Numbered from the stretch's first letter, positions 37,754-46,284 are shown. The stretch is 64,000 bases of DNA from JAOUJD01 sp963726405 (GCA_963726405.1 CAVSCF010000007.1:78410-142409), one strand, 5' to 3'. A program made the numbers and translations. The notes: generated by a model not told the origin, from the letters alone.

Positions 37754-38125
37754 TTACGTTCCTTTCTTCAGCGACACGCCGGCCTTGCGCGGGCCCTTGC
37801 GCGTGCGCGCGTTCGTGCGGGTGCGCTGGCCGCGGACCGGCAGGCCACGGCGGTGACGCACGCCACGGTACGTGCCGAGGTCGATCAGTCGCTTGATCGA
37901 CAGCTGCGTCTCGCGGCGCAGATCGCCTTCCACCGTGACGCGCGCGACTTCCTCGCGGATGCGCTCCACCTCGGCGTCGTTCAGTTCCTTGACCTTCTTG
38001 TCATAGGGAACCGCGGCGGCTTCAAGGATCGCCCGCGCGCGAGCGCGGCCGATGCCGTAGATCGACGTCAGGCCGATTTCCGCATGTTGATGCGGCGGGA
38101 TATTGATACCAGCAATACGAGCCAT
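37754..38125 (-). CDS. rpsM: 30S ribosomal protein S13
   Basis: 123 residues; MARIAGINIPPHQHAEIGLTSIYGIG start and RHRRGLPVRGQRTRTNARTRKGPRK end. Head protein contacting the P-site tRNA. Lies 20 bp after rpmJ. Confidence 0.98.
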   Translation of the reverse strand: MARIAGINIPPHQHAEIGLTSIYGIGRARARAILEAAAVPYDKKVKELNDAEVERIREEVARVTVEGDLRRETQLSIKRLIDLGTYRGVRHRRGLPVRGQRTRTNARTRKGPRKAGVSLKKGT

Positions 38126-38145
38126 TCTGAGTCCTCGTTATCCGC

Positions 38146-38259
38146 TTAGCCCTGGCGCTGCTTGTGCCGCGGATCCGTGCAGATCACGCGAACCACGCGC
38201 TTGCGCTTGATGACCTTGCAGTTGCGGCACATCTTCTTGACGGAAGCCATCACTTTCAT
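38146..38259 (-). CDS. rpmJ: 50S ribosomal protein L36
   Basis: 37 residues, too short for many gene finders: MKVMASVKKMCRNCKVIKRK then VVRVICTDPRHKQRQG. The zinc ligands C11, C14, C27 and H32 are all present, so this is the zinc-binding C+ form. Start at 38259 fits the usual MKV N-terminus; between infA and rpsM. Confidence 0.96.
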   Translation of the reverse strand: MKVMASVKKMCRNCKVIKRKRVVRVICTDPRHKQRQG

Positions 38260-38277
38260 CTTGTTCTCCAATCCGCG

Positions 38278-38496
38278 CTATTTGGCACGGAACACAATGC
38301 GCGCCCGCGACAGGTCGTACGGCGTCAGTTCCACAGTCACCTTGTCACCGGGCAGGATGCGGATGTAGTGCATCCGCATCTTCCCGGAAATATGCCCCAG
38401 CACCACGTGCCCGTTCTCGAGCTTGACGCGGAACGTGGCGTTCGGAAGATTCTCGAGAATCTCCCCTTGCATCTGGATTGCGTCGTCCTTGGACAT
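38278..38496 (-). CDS. infA: Translation initiation factor IF-1
   Basis: 72 residues forming one OB-fold S1 domain (GEILENLPNATFRVKLENGHVVLGHISGKMRMHYIRILPGDKV). Occupies the A site during initiation. Located between secY and rpmJ, as in many betaproteobacteria, whereas E. coli has infA elsewhere. Confidence 0.97.
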   Translation of the reverse strand: MSKDDAIQMQGEILENLPNATFRVKLENGHVVLGHISGKMRMHYIRILPGDKVTVELTPYDLSRARIVFRAK

Positions 38497-38505
38497 GTCC
38501 CGTGT

Positions 38506-39840
38506 TCAGCGCGGCAACTGGCCGGGGCCGAAGCCCTTGAAATTCGCCTTCTTCAGCAGCGACTCGTACTGGTGAGTCATCAGGTAGGCCTGCACCTGCG
38601 CCATGAAGTCCATCGTCACGACCACCACGATCAGCAGCGAAGTGCCGCCGAAGTAGAACGGCACCGAGAAGCGGCTGTTCAGGAATTCGGGCACCAGGCA
38701 CACGAACGTGATGTAGATGGCTCCCGCGAGCGTCAGCCGCATCAGGATCCGGTCGATGTAGCGACCGGTCTGCTCCCCCGGACGGATGCCGGGCACGAAC
38801 GCTCCGCTCTTCTTCAGGTTGTCCGCGGTCTCCTTGCTGTTGAACACGAGCGCCGTGTAGAAGAAGCAGAAGAAGATGATCAGCGACGCGTACAGCACCA
38901 TGTAGAGCGGTTGGCCGGGCGACAGCGCGGCGGCGAGGTCGCGGATCCAGCGCGTCGCGTCGCCCGTGGTGAACCAGCTCGCCAGCGTCGCCGGGAACAG
39001 GATCAGCGACGACGCGAAGATCGGCGGGATCACGCCCGACATGTTGAGCTTGAGCGGAAGGAACGAGGCCTGGCCGCCGTAGATCTTGTTGCCGACCTGG
39101 CGCTTGGCGTAGTTCACAGTGATCTTGCGCTGGCCGCGTTCCACGAACACGACGAACGCCGTGACCAGGACGATCAGCGCGATGATGAACAGCGCCGCGA
39201 GCGGCGAAATCCCGCCGGTGCGAACCAGTTCGAACAGGCCGCCGATGGCAGTCGGCAGACCGGCGACGATGCCGGCGAAGATCAGGATCGAGATGCCGTT
39301 GCCCAGTCCGCGCTCCGTGATCTGCTCGCCCAGCCACATCAGGAACATCGTCCCCGTGACCAGCGACACGACGCAGATGAATCGGAACATCAGGCCCGGG
39401 TCGAGCACGAGTCCCTGCTGGGACTCGATCGCCACGGAGATGCCGATGGCCTGGAAGATCGCGAGGCCCAGCGTGCCGTAGCGCGTGTACTGCGTGATCT
39501 TGCGCCGACCCGACTCGCCTTCCTTGCGCAACGCCTCGAGCGAGGGCATCACGTAGGTCAGCATCTGCATGATGATCGACGCCGAGATGTACGGCATGAT
39601 CCCCAGCGCGAACACCGAAAAGCGCGACAGGGCGCCGCCGGAGAACATGTTGAACAGCCCGAGGATGCCGCCCTGCTGGCTGTTGAACAGTTGCTTCAGC
39701 TGGTCGGGGTCGATCCCCGGCACCGGGATGTGCGTCCCGACCCGGTAGACGACGAGCGCCAGCACCAGAAACAGCAGCCGCCGTTTCAGGTCGCCGTACT
39801 TTCCGGTCTTGCCGAGCGTATTGGGAAGGCTGGTCGCCAC
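38506..39840 (-). CDS. secY: Protein translocase subunit SecY
   Basis: 444 residues with ten membrane helices, the central channel of the Sec translocon. Family motifs GLGNGISILIFAGIVAGLP, QRKITVNYAKRQVG and MSGVIPPIFASSLILFP. It lies 37 bp after rplO, in the spc operon. Confidence 0.98.
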   Translation of the reverse strand: MATSLPNTLGKTGKYGDLKRRLLFLVLALVVYRVGTHIPVPGIDPDQLKQLFNSQQGGILGLFNMFSGGALSRFSVFALGIMPYISASIIMQMLTYVMPSLEALRKEGESGRRKITQYTRYGTLGLAIFQAIGISVAIESQQGLVLDPGLMFRFICVVSLVTGTMFLMWLGEQITERGLGNGISILIFAGIVAGLPTAIGGLFELVRTGGISPLAALFIIALIVLVTAFVVFVERGQRKITVNYAKRQVGNKIYGGQASFLPLKLNMSGVIPPIFASSLILFPATLASWFTTGDATRWIRDLAAALSPGQPLYMVLYASLIIFFCFFYTALVFNSKETADNLKKSGAFVPGIRPGEQTGRYIDRILMRLTLAGAIYITFVCLVPEFLNSRFSVPFYFGGTSLLIVVVVTMDFMAQVQAYLMTHQYESLLKKANFKGFGPGQLPR

Positions 39841-39877
39841 GCGGGTTCCTGGTCCTGGTTATGTCAGGTGAGGCCGA

Positions 39878-40465
39878 TCACTGCTTCTTCGAGGCGGCTT
39901 TTTCCGCGGCAGGCTTCTTCGCGGGCGCCTTGTCCGCCGCCGGCTTGTTCGCCGCGGCCTGGACTGCCGCCTTCTTGTCGGCGATCGCCTTCTTCGCCGC
40001 CGCCTTCTTCACCGTATCGGGTGCTGCCGGCTGCACTGCCACCGAGCCGCCTGCGGCCTCGATCGCCGCGCGGGCGCCCTTCGTCACGCCGATGCCGCGC
40101 ACGCTGACCTTGCGGGACAGTTCGCCGGAGAGGATGACGCGCGCGTCCAGCGCCAGCGCGGACACCACGCCGGCCTGCTTCAGCACCATCAGGTCGACCT
40201 CGTCGACGCCAAGCTTCTGCAGGTCAGACAGCCGCACGACATCTACGTAGCGACGCGTCAGCGACGTGAAGCCGCGTTTGGGCAGCCGACGATGCAGCGG
40301 CATCTGGCCGCCCTCGAACCCGACCTTGTGGAAACCGCCGGTGCGGGACTTCTGGCCTTTGTGGCCGCGGCCCGCGGTCTTGCCCCAGCCGGAGCCGATA
40401 CCGCGGCCCACGCGGTGGGCGGCGCTCTTGCTGCCAGCAGCGGGTTTCAGGTTGTTCAGGCGCAT
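39878..40465 (-). CDS. rplO: 50S ribosomal protein L15 with long Ala/Lys tail
   Basis: 195 residues; the first about 144 are a normal L15 (MRLNNLKPAAGSKSAAHRVGRGIGSG, GFEGGQMPLHRRLPKRGF). The remaining about 51 are an Ala/Lys/Pro/Asp-rich tail with repeated KKAAA, PAADKAPAKKPAAEKAA motifs, resembling histone H1-like tails. Start at 40465 is the conserved N-terminus; the frame is open 45 nt more. Confidence 0.95.
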   Translation of the reverse strand: MRLNNLKPAAGSKSAAHRVGRGIGSGWGKTAGRGHKGQKSRTGGFHKVGFEGGQMPLHRRLPKRGFTSLTRRYVDVVRLSDLQKLGVDEVDLMVLKQAGVVSALALDARVILSGELSRKVSVRGIGVTKGARAAIEAAGGSVAVQPAAPDTVKKAAAKKAIADKKAAVQAAANKPAADKAPAKKPAAEKAASKKQ

Positions 40466-40484
40466 GGTGTTGTCCTTGCGTGCG

Positions 40485-40664
40485 TCACGCGACCTTAACG
40501 AGGTGCGCAACCGCGTTGATCATGCCGCGCACCGCCGGGGTGTCTTCCAGCTCGCGGGTCTGGTGCATGCGCTTGAGGCCGAGGCCCTTCACGGTGGCCT
40601 GATGCGCGGCCTTGGCCGAGATCGGGCTCTTCACCAGCGTCACTTTCAGCGTCTTGTTCGCCAT
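40485..40664 (-). CDS. rpmD: 50S ribosomal protein L30
   Basis: 59 residues: MANKTLKVTLVKSPI start, LGLKRMHQTRELEDTPAVRGMINAVAHLVKV end, a complete bacterial L30. Between rpsE (16 bp) and rplO (19 bp). Confidence 0.97.
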   Translation of the reverse strand: MANKTLKVTLVKSPISAKAAHQATVKGLGLKRMHQTRELEDTPAVRGMINAVAHLVKVA

Positions 40665-40680
40665 TGCCAGTCCCTGGGCG

Positions 40681-41202
40681 TCAGCCCACGATGTCCTCGA
40701 CCGCCTTGCCACGCTTGGCGGCAATCTCGGCCGGGGTGCGCAACTGCGAAAGCGCGTTGAGCGTCGCGCGCACCAGGTTGTACGGATTGGTGGAGCCGTG
40801 CGACTTGGCCACGATGTTGCGCATGCCCATGACGTCGAACACGGCACGCATCGGTCCGCCGGCGATGACACCGGTACCGTCCGCCGCTGGCGCAAGCATC
40901 ACCTTGGATGCGCCATGCTTGCCTTCGACCATGTGATGCACCGTGCCGTTCTTCAGCGGGATGCGCTCCATGCCGCGACGCGCCGATTCCATCGCCTTCT
41001 GGACGGCGACCGGCACCTCGCGCGCCTTGCCCTTGCCCATGCCGATGCGGCCGTCGCCGTCGCCGACGACGGTCAGCGCCGCGAAACCGAGGATGCGGCC
41101 GCCCTTCACCACCTTGGTGACGCGGTTGACCGCAATCATCTTTTCCTTCAGGCCGTCGTCGCGGTCGTTCTGCGGCATGCCCTTGGGTTGAACTCTCGCC
41201 AT
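40681..41202 (-). CDS. rpsE: 30S ribosomal protein S5
   Basis: 173 residues; double-stranded RNA-binding fold DDGLKEKMIAVNRVTKVVKGGR and GDGDGRIGMGKGKAREVPVAV. Contributes to decoding accuracy. The C-terminal helix EIAAKRGKAVEDIVG is typical. Confidence 0.98.
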   Translation of the reverse strand: MARVQPKGMPQNDRDDGLKEKMIAVNRVTKVVKGGRILGFAALTVVGDGDGRIGMGKGKAREVPVAVQKAMESARRGMERIPLKNGTVHHMVEGKHGASKVMLAPAADGTGVIAGGPMRAVFDVMGMRNIVAKSHGSTNPYNLVRATLNALSQLRTPAEIAAKRGKAVEDIVG

Positions 41203-41212
41203 CGTCTACCCC

Positions 41213-41581
41213 TTAGAACTTCAGGCCGGCTTCACGCGCGGCTTCAGCCAGCGCCTTGACGCGGCCGTGATAACGGAATCCGGCACGGTCGAACGCCACC
41301 TGTTCGATGCCCGCGGCCTTGGCCTTCTGCGCGATACGCTCGCCGACCAGCTTGGCGGCGCTCACGTTGCCGCCCTTGCCCTTGGCCGACGCGAGCTGGT
41401 TGCGGATTTCGGCCTCCACCGTCGAGGCGGTTGCCAGCACCCGGGCGCCGTCCGCGGAAATCACGCTCGCATAGATATGCGTGTTCGTGCGGTTCACCGT
41501 CAGGCGGTTGACCTTCTGCAACGCGATGCGGGCGCGCGTGGCGCGCGCGCGGCGGAGTCGGGATTCTTTCTTGTCGATCAT
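41213..41581 (-). CDS. rplR: 50S ribosomal protein L18
   Basis: 122 residues; RLRRARATRARI N-terminal basic region, FDRAGFRYHGRVKALAEAAREAGLKF C-terminus. Binds 5S rRNA. Start at 41581 gives MIDKKESRLRR. Confidence 0.97.
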   Translation of the reverse strand: MIDKKESRLRRARATRARIALQKVNRLTVNRTNTHIYASVISADGARVLATASTVEAEIRNQLASAKGKGGNVSAAKLVGERIAQKAKAAGIEQVAFDRAGFRYHGRVKALAEAAREAGLKF

Positions 41582-41598
41582 GGTCTGCTCTCCCCCCG

Positions 41599-42132
41599 CT
41601 ACTTCTTCTTGGTCTCTTTGATGACGACCGTCTCGCCCACGTACCGCACGCCCTTGCCCTTGTAGGGCTCGGGCGGCTTGTAGCCGCGGACTTCGGCCGC
41701 GACCTGGCCGACCTTCTGCTTGTCGGCGCCCTTGATCACGATCTCCGTCTGCGTGGGCGTCTCGCACTTCACGCCGACGGGCATCTGGTGCACGACCGGG
41801 TGCGAGAAGCCGAGCGACAGGTTGAGCTTGTCGCCCTGCGCCTGCGCGCGATAGCCGACCCCGACCAGCGCCAGGCGTTTTTCGAAGCCCTTCGACACGC
41901 CCGTCACCATGCCCGCGACCAGCGCGCGCATGGTCCCGCTCATGGCCTTCGCTTCGCGCGACTCGTCGGCCGCCGCGAACGTGACCTGGCCGTCGGCCAC
42001 CTTGATCGTCACGCGAGGCGTCGCCGCCTGCGTAAGCGTGCCCAGCGGGCCCTTCACCGTGATCGTGTCGGCCGCGACCTGGATGTCCACACCCTTGGCG
42101 ACCTCGACCGGTACTCGTGCAATTCGAGACAT
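41599..42132 (-). CDS. rplF: 50S ribosomal protein L6
   Basis: 177 residues, two related alpha/beta domains; MSRIARVPVEVAKGV start, GVGYRAQAQGDKLNLSLGFSHPV centre and RGYKPPEPYKGKGVRYVGE near the end. Confidence 0.98.
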   Translation of the reverse strand: MSRIARVPVEVAKGVDIQVAADTITVKGPLGTLTQAATPRVTIKVADGQVTFAAADESREAKAMSGTMRALVAGMVTGVSKGFEKRLALVGVGYRAQAQGDKLNLSLGFSHPVVHQMPVGVKCETPTQTEIVIKGADKQKVGQVAAEVRGYKPPEPYKGKGVRYVGETVVIKETKKK

Positions 42133-42153
42133 GGTTCTCTCCGACGTGCCGGG

Positions 42154-42549
42154 TTAGGCCACGTAGCAGATGACTTCGCCGCCCACACCCTGGGTGCGGG
42201 CCTTGCGGTCGGTCATCACGCCGCGCGACGTCGACACGATCGCCACGCCCAGCCCGTTCATCACCTCGGGCAGGTCGTTGCGGCTCTTGTAGATGCGAAG
42301 GCCGGGCCGCGACACGCGCTCGAGGCGCTCGATCACGGGACGGCCCGCGTAGTACTTCAGGCCGATCCGCAGTTGCGGCTTGCCGTCGTTCGGGCTGACC
42401 TCGAAGCCATCGATGTAGCCCTCGTCCTTCAGGACGCCGGCGATGGCCACCTTCAGCTTCGATGCCGGCATCACGACCTCGGTCTTCTCGACGCCCTGGG
42501 CGTTCCGAATACGGGTCAGCATGTCGGCGATGGGATCACTCATGCTCAT
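42154..42549 (-). CDS. rpsH: 30S ribosomal protein S8
   Basis: 131 residues; MSMSDPIADMLTRIRNAQ start and STSRGVMTDRKARTQGVGGEVICYV end. In E. coli S8 represses the spc operon at rplE; the equivalent site was not located here. An alternative start lies two codons in. Confidence 0.97.
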   Translation of the reverse strand: MSMSDPIADMLTRIRNAQGVEKTEVVMPASKLKVAIAGVLKDEGYIDGFEVSPNDGKPQLRIGLKYYAGRPVIERLERVSRPGLRIYKSRNDLPEVMNGLGVAIVSTSRGVMTDRKARTQGVGGEVICYVA

Positions 42550-42565
42550 TGTTCGATCTCCTCGC

Positions 42566-42871
42566 TTACCAGCTGGCCTTGATCAGGCCCGGGATGTCGC
42601 CCCGCATGGCGGCTTCGCGGATCTTCGTCCGCGCCAGGCCGAACTTGCGGAAGGTGCCGCGCGGGCGACCGGTGATGTCGCAGCGGTTTCGCAGCCGGCT
42701 CGGGCTGGCGTTGCGCGGCAGTGCCTGCAGGCGCTTCATCGCGTCCATGCGGTCGTCCATCGACCGCGTCTGGTCATCGATGATGGCCTTCAGTTCTGCG
42801 CGCTTGGCCGCGTACTTCTTGACGGTTGCTTCGCGCTTGGCTTCGCGGTTCTTAAGCGAAAGTTTTGCCAT
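42566..42871 (-). CDS. rpsN: 30S ribosomal protein S14
   Basis: 101 residues, the long zinc-independent (C-) form: the CxxC pairs of short S14 are missing; NRCDITGRPRGTFRKFGLARTKIREAAMRGDIPGLIKASW is the C-terminal signature. Confidence 0.97.
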   Translation of the reverse strand: MAKLSLKNREAKREATVKKYAAKRAELKAIIDDQTRSMDDRMDAMKRLQALPRNASPSRLRNRCDITGRPRGTFRKFGLARTKIREAAMRGDIPGLIKASW

Positions 42872-42893
42872 GTATCCCTCTAGGACACCGTGC

Positions 42894-43433
42894 TCAATTA
42901 CGGAACGGGAACCGGAAGGCGGCGAGCAGCGCTTTGGCTTCCTCGTCCGTCTTCGCGGTGGTCGTGATGCTGATGTTCATGCCCCGGAGCTTGTCGATCT
43001 TGTCGTACTCGATCTCCGGAAAGATGATCTGTTCCTTCAGGCCGATGTTGTAGTTGCCGCGGCCGTCGAAGGCGCGGCCCGACACGCCGCGGAAGTCGCG
43101 CACGCGCGGGAAGGCCACCGTCACCAGGCGGTCCAGGAACTCGTACATCCGCTCGCCGCGCAGCGTGACCATCGTGCCGATGGCCAGGTTCTCGCGGATC
43201 TTGAAGTTGGCGATGGCCTTGCGGGCCTTCGTAACGACCGGCTTCTGGCCCGCGATCTTGGTGAGGTCGCCGACGGCCATGTCGATGTTCTTCTTGTCGT
43301 TGACCGCTTCGCCGACGCCCATGTTCAGCGTGATCTTCGTGATGCGCGGGACCTGCATCACGCTCTTGTACCCGAACTGCTTCATCAGGTCGGGCACGAC
43401 CTTTTCGCGGTACTGGGAATGGAAACGCGCCAT
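42894..43433 (-). CDS. rplE: 50S ribosomal protein L5
   Basis: 179 residues; binds 5S rRNA and P-site tRNA. MARFHSQYREKVVPDLMKQFGYKSVMQVPRI start, KKNIDMAVGDL and DFRGVSGRAFDGRGNYNIGLKEQ motifs. Confidence 0.98.
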   Translation of the reverse strand: MARFHSQYREKVVPDLMKQFGYKSVMQVPRITKITLNMGVGEAVNDKKNIDMAVGDLTKIAGQKPVVTKARKAIANFKIRENLAIGTMVTLRGERMYEFLDRLVTVAFPRVRDFRGVSGRAFDGRGNYNIGLKEQIIFPEIEYDKIDKLRGMNISITTTAKTDEEAKALLAAFRFPFRN

Positions 43434-43444
43434 GCCAGCTCCCC

Positions 43445-43765
43445 TTATGCCTTCGCGCCGACGACGGCGCCGTTGCTCTTGAACACACGCATCTTCTTGC
43501 CGTCGACCAGCTTGACGCCGACGCGGTCACCCTTGCTCGTCGCCGGGTTGAAGAGCATGACGTTGCTCTGGTGGATCGGCATGGTCTTGTCGCTGATGCC
43601 GCCGACGACACCCTTCGCGGGGTTCGGCCGCACGTGCTTCTTGACCACGTTGATGCCCTCGATCACGAGGTGATCGGCGTCCACGCGGCGCAGCACCGTG
43701 CCGCGCTTGCCCTTGTCCTTGCCTGCGATGACGACGACTTCGTCGCCCTTGCGGATTCTTTCCAT
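43445..43765 (-). CDS. rplX: 50S ribosomal protein L24
   Basis: 106 residues with an N-terminal KOW motif (KGDEVVVIAGKDKGKRGTVLRV-like) and VEGINVVKKHVRPNP. An assembly initiator of the large subunit. Confidence 0.97.
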   Translation of the reverse strand: MERIRKGDEVVVIAGKDKGKRGTVLRRVDADHLVIEGINVVKKHVRPNPAKGVVGGISDKTMPIHQSNVMLFNPATSKGDRVGVKLVDGKKMRVFKSNGAVVGAKA

Positions 43766-43774
43766 GGCGTTCCC

Positions 43775-44143
43775 TTACAGCACTTCCGGAGCCAGCGACA
43801 CGATCTTCATGAAGCGCTCGGTCCGCAGTTCACGCGTGACCGGTCCGAAGATGCGGGTGCCGATGGGCTCCAGCTTGGCGTTGAGCAGGACGGCGGCGTT
43901 GCCGTCGAACTTGATCGCGGAGCCGTCGCCGCGGCGCAGGCCCTTGGCGGTACGAACGACGACCGCGTTGTAGACCTCGCCCTTCTTCACGCGGCCGCGC
44001 GGGGCAGCTTCCTTGATCGACACCTTGATGACGTCGCCAATGCCCGCGTAGCGGCGCTTGGATCCGCCCAACACCTTGATACACATCACTGATCGCGCGC
44101 CGGTGTTGTCGGCGACGTCCAGCACCGTCTGCATCTGGATCAT
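43775..44143 (-). CDS. rplN: 50S ribosomal protein L14
   Basis: 122 residues; MIQMQTVLDVADNTGARSVMCIKVLGGSKRRYA start and RIFGPVTRELR...MKIVSLAPEVL end. First gene of the spc operon, preceded by a 344-bp gap with a promoter and structured leader. Start at 44143 is the conserved one; the frame is open 60 nt upstream. Confidence 0.98.
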   Translation of the reverse strand: MIQMQTVLDVADNTGARSVMCIKVLGGSKRRYAGIGDVIKVSIKEAAPRGRVKKGEVYNAVVVRTAKGLRRGDGSAIKFDGNAAVLLNAKLEPIGTRIFGPVTRELRTERFMKIVSLAPEVL

Positions 44144-44487
44144 GGCTGCCCCATGGCTAACTGCTCGATGACTTCTGCTGTCGTTCTGCTGAATCTCTAC
44201 CAACTTGCCCCGTCGCGTACTGCGAACTGCGCGACGAGCAGTCTTGGCCCCGTCCGGGTTGAAGGGCCGGCCGTGCTCCCGTCCTCGGTCCCGTTCGCGG
44301 GACCCGTCCCGCAGCGCGGGTGGACCGGGGGCACCTGCCTGCCCCGAAAAACCTGGTACTGCTACGTGGCTACCGCCGTACTGCCATTCTTACCTGCCGC
44401 TCGCCCCGACAACCCACGGGCGCATGAAAACGGCGAAGCCCGCGAGTATATCCCGCAGCGCCGCAACGCTGCAAGCGAGCGGGCTTT
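44144..44487 (-). promoter_or_regulatory. spc operon leader region between rpsQ and rplN
   Basis: A 344-bp gap with no credible gene. It has a promoter (44445-44474), then about 295 nt of leader. Within the leader are two clean hairpins: GGTCCCG/CGGGACC at 44287-44304 (7 bp, 4-nt loop) and CCCGC/GCGGG at 44308-44320. The arms GCCCGC and GCGGGC enclose the promoter itself. Confidence 0.6.
44445..44474 (-). promoter_or_regulatory. Probable spc operon promoter
   Basis: On the minus strand TTGCAG (44474-44469) and TATACT (44450-44445) separated by 18 bp; start expected near 44438. Its place between rpsQ and rplN matches the spc promoter of E. coli. The spacer contains a GCAGCG/CGCTGC hairpin that overlaps the -35, possibly also part of the S10-operon 3' end. 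Confidence 0.6.
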
Positions 44488-44757
44488 CTAGATCGTCTGG
44501 GCGGCCTCGACCACCCGCGTGACGGCCCACGTCTTGGTGCGCGACAGCGGACGCGACTCGGCGATCTCGACGACGTCGCCCTCGTTGATCGCGTTCGTCT
44601 CGTCGTGGGCGTGGTACTTGTTCGACTTCACGATGTACTTGCCGTACAGCGGGTGCTTCACCCGGCGCTCGACCAGCACCGTCACCGTCTTTTCCATCTT
44701 GTTGCTGACGACGCGGCCAACCAGCGTGCGCGTCAGGGATTTCTTCTCGGCGTTCAT
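44488..44757 (-). CDS. rpsQ: 30S ribosomal protein S17
   Basis: 89 residues, OB fold; TLVGRVVSNKMEKTVTVLVERRVKHPLYGKYIVKS and DVVEIAESRPLSRTKTWAV. Overlaps rpmC by four bases; last gene of the S10 operon. Confidence 0.98.
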   Translation of the reverse strand: MNAEKKSLTRTLVGRVVSNKMEKTVTVLVERRVKHPLYGKYIVKSNKYHAHDETNAINEGDVVEIAESRPLSRTKTWAVTRVVEAAQTI

Positions 44758-44948
44758 TTGGCGGCGACCTTCTGGTTCAGCACCGTGCGCACGCGGGCAA
44801 TGTCCCGGCGCGTGCGTTTCAGCTGGCAGGTGTTCTGCAGTTGCTGCGTGGCGTGCTGCATGCGCAACGAGAAATGCGCCTTCTGCAGTTCCTGCAGCTC
44901 CTTCTGGAGGGCGGCGACGTCCTTCGTGCGCAGTTCCTTGGCGTTCAT
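44754..44948 (-). CDS. rpmC: 50S ribosomal protein L29
   Basis: 64 residues, two antiparallel helices: MNAKELRTKDVAALQKELQELQ and RRDIARVRTVLNQK. Near the exit tunnel with L23. Confidence 0.97.
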   Translation of the reverse strand: MNAKELRTKDVAALQKELQELQKAHFSLRMQHATQQLQNTCQLKRTRRDIARVRTVLNQKVAAK

Positions 44949-44959
44949 GCGCGTTCTCC

Positions 44960-45376
44960 TTACTGGCCGAGCTGACGGACGACGAACGTCGTCTTCAGCG
45001 GCAGCTTGGCAGCGGCGAGCGCAAATGCCTCGCGTGCCATGGTTTCGTTGACGCCATCCAGTTCATAGACGACGTTGCCAGGCCGCACCTCGGCCACCCA
45101 GTACTCCGGGTTGCCCTTGCCGTTGCCCATGCGGACCTCGGCCGGCTTCTGGGAGATGGGCTTGTCCGGGAACACGCGGATCCAGACGCGCCCGCCACGC
45201 TTGATGTGGCGGCTGATCGCGCGGCGAGCCGCTTCGATCTGGCGCGCGGTCAGGCGGCCACGCTCGGTCACCTTGAGGCCGAATTCACCGAACGAGACGG
45301 CGGCGCCGCGCAGGGCGAGGCCGCGGTTCCGGCCCTTGTGCTCCTTGCGGTACTTGCGTCGAGCGGGTTGCAGCAT
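44960..45376 (-). CDS. rplP: 50S ribosomal protein L16
   Basis: 138 residues; MLQPARRKYRKEHKGRNRGLALRG start, GGRVWIRVFPDKPISQKPAEVRMGNGKGNPEYWVA centre including the Arg of the hydroxylated loop. Two bases after rpsC. Confidence 0.98.
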   Translation of the reverse strand: MLQPARRKYRKEHKGRNRGLALRGAAVSFGEFGLKVTERGRLTARQIEAARRAISRHIKRGGRVWIRVFPDKPISQKPAEVRMGNGKGNPEYWVAEVRPGNVVYELDGVNETMAREAFALAAAKLPLKTTFVVRQLGQ

Positions 45377-45378
45377 GG

Positions 45379-46284
45379 TTACTCTCCGTCTTTCGCGCCG
45401 CCCTCGGGCTTGGCGTCACCCGGGGTCTTGGTCGCCACCTTGCGCACCCGCTTGACGGCCGGCTTGGCAGCCACGTCCTTGGGTGCTTCGGCAGGCGCCG
45501 CCTCGGCGGTCTTGGTCTCGGCGGTCTTGGCGTCAGCCGTCTTGCGTGCCGGGCGCTTCGCCGGCGGTCGGCGGTCGCCGCTGGGGCGGTCGGAACGCGG
45601 ACGGCGCTCCTCGCGCTCGGGCGTCGTCGTGTCGGTCGCCGCAGGGGCGTCGCCGCGGCCCAGCCGGTCGCCCTTGTACACCCAGCACTTCACGCCGATG
45701 ACCCCGTACGTGGTCTTGGCTTCCGAGAATCCGTAGTCGATGTCGGCCCGCAGCGTGTGCAGCGGCACGCGGCCCTCGCGGTACCACTCGGTGCGCGCGA
45801 TCTCGATGCCGTTCAGGCGGCCCGCGCTCATGATCTTGATGCCCTGGGCGCCAAGCCGCATGGCGTTCTGCATCGCGCGCTTCATCGCGCGGCGGAACAT
45901 GATCCGCTTTTCGAGCTGCTGGGTGATCGAGTCGGCGATCAGCTGCGCGTCGAGTTCCGGCTTGCGGATTTCCTCGATGTTCACGTGCACGGGCACGCCG
46001 AGCATCTTCTGCAGCGTCGCCTTCAGCGTCTCGATGTCCTCGCCCTTCTTGCCGATCACCACGCCCGGACGCGCCGAGTAGATGGTGATGCGGGCGTTCT
46101 TCGCCGGACGCTCGATCACGATGCGGCCCACCGAGGCGCTGCGCAGCTTCTTGCGCAGGTATTCGCGGACCTTCAGGTCCTCGCCCAGCATGCGCGAGAA
46201 CGCCGGACCCGTGGCGAACCACTTCGACGTCCAGTTGCGCGTGACGGGAAGGCGAAAGCCGGTCGGATTGATCTTTTGACCCAT
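45379..46284 (-). CDS. rpsC: 30S ribosomal protein S3 with long C-terminal tail
   Basis: 301 residues. The first about 210 are a standard S3: MGQKINPTGFRLPVTRNW, KH domain (ARPGVVIGKKGEDIETLKATLQ) and the C-terminal core ending WVYKGDRLGRG. A further about 91 residues form a low-complexity tail: first Arg/Asp/Pro-rich (EERRPRSDRPSGDRRPP), then Lys/Ala/Thr/Glu-rich (KTADAKTAETKTAEAAPAEA). Betaproteobacterial S3 often has a tail, but this is long. Confidence 0.96.
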   Translation of the reverse strand: MGQKINPTGFRLPVTRNWTSKWFATGPAFSRMLGEDLKVREYLRKKLRSASVGRIVIERPAKNARITIYSARPGVVIGKKGEDIETLKATLQKMLGVPVHVNIEEIRKPELDAQLIADSITQQLEKRIMFRRAMKRAMQNAMRLGAQGIKIMSAGRLNGIEIARTEWYREGRVPLHTLRADIDYGFSEAKTTYGVIGVKCWVYKGDRLGRGDAPAATDTTTPEREERRPRSDRPSGDRRPPAKRPARKTADAKTAETKTAEAAPAEAPKDVAAKPAVKRVRKVATKTPGDAKPEGGAKDGE

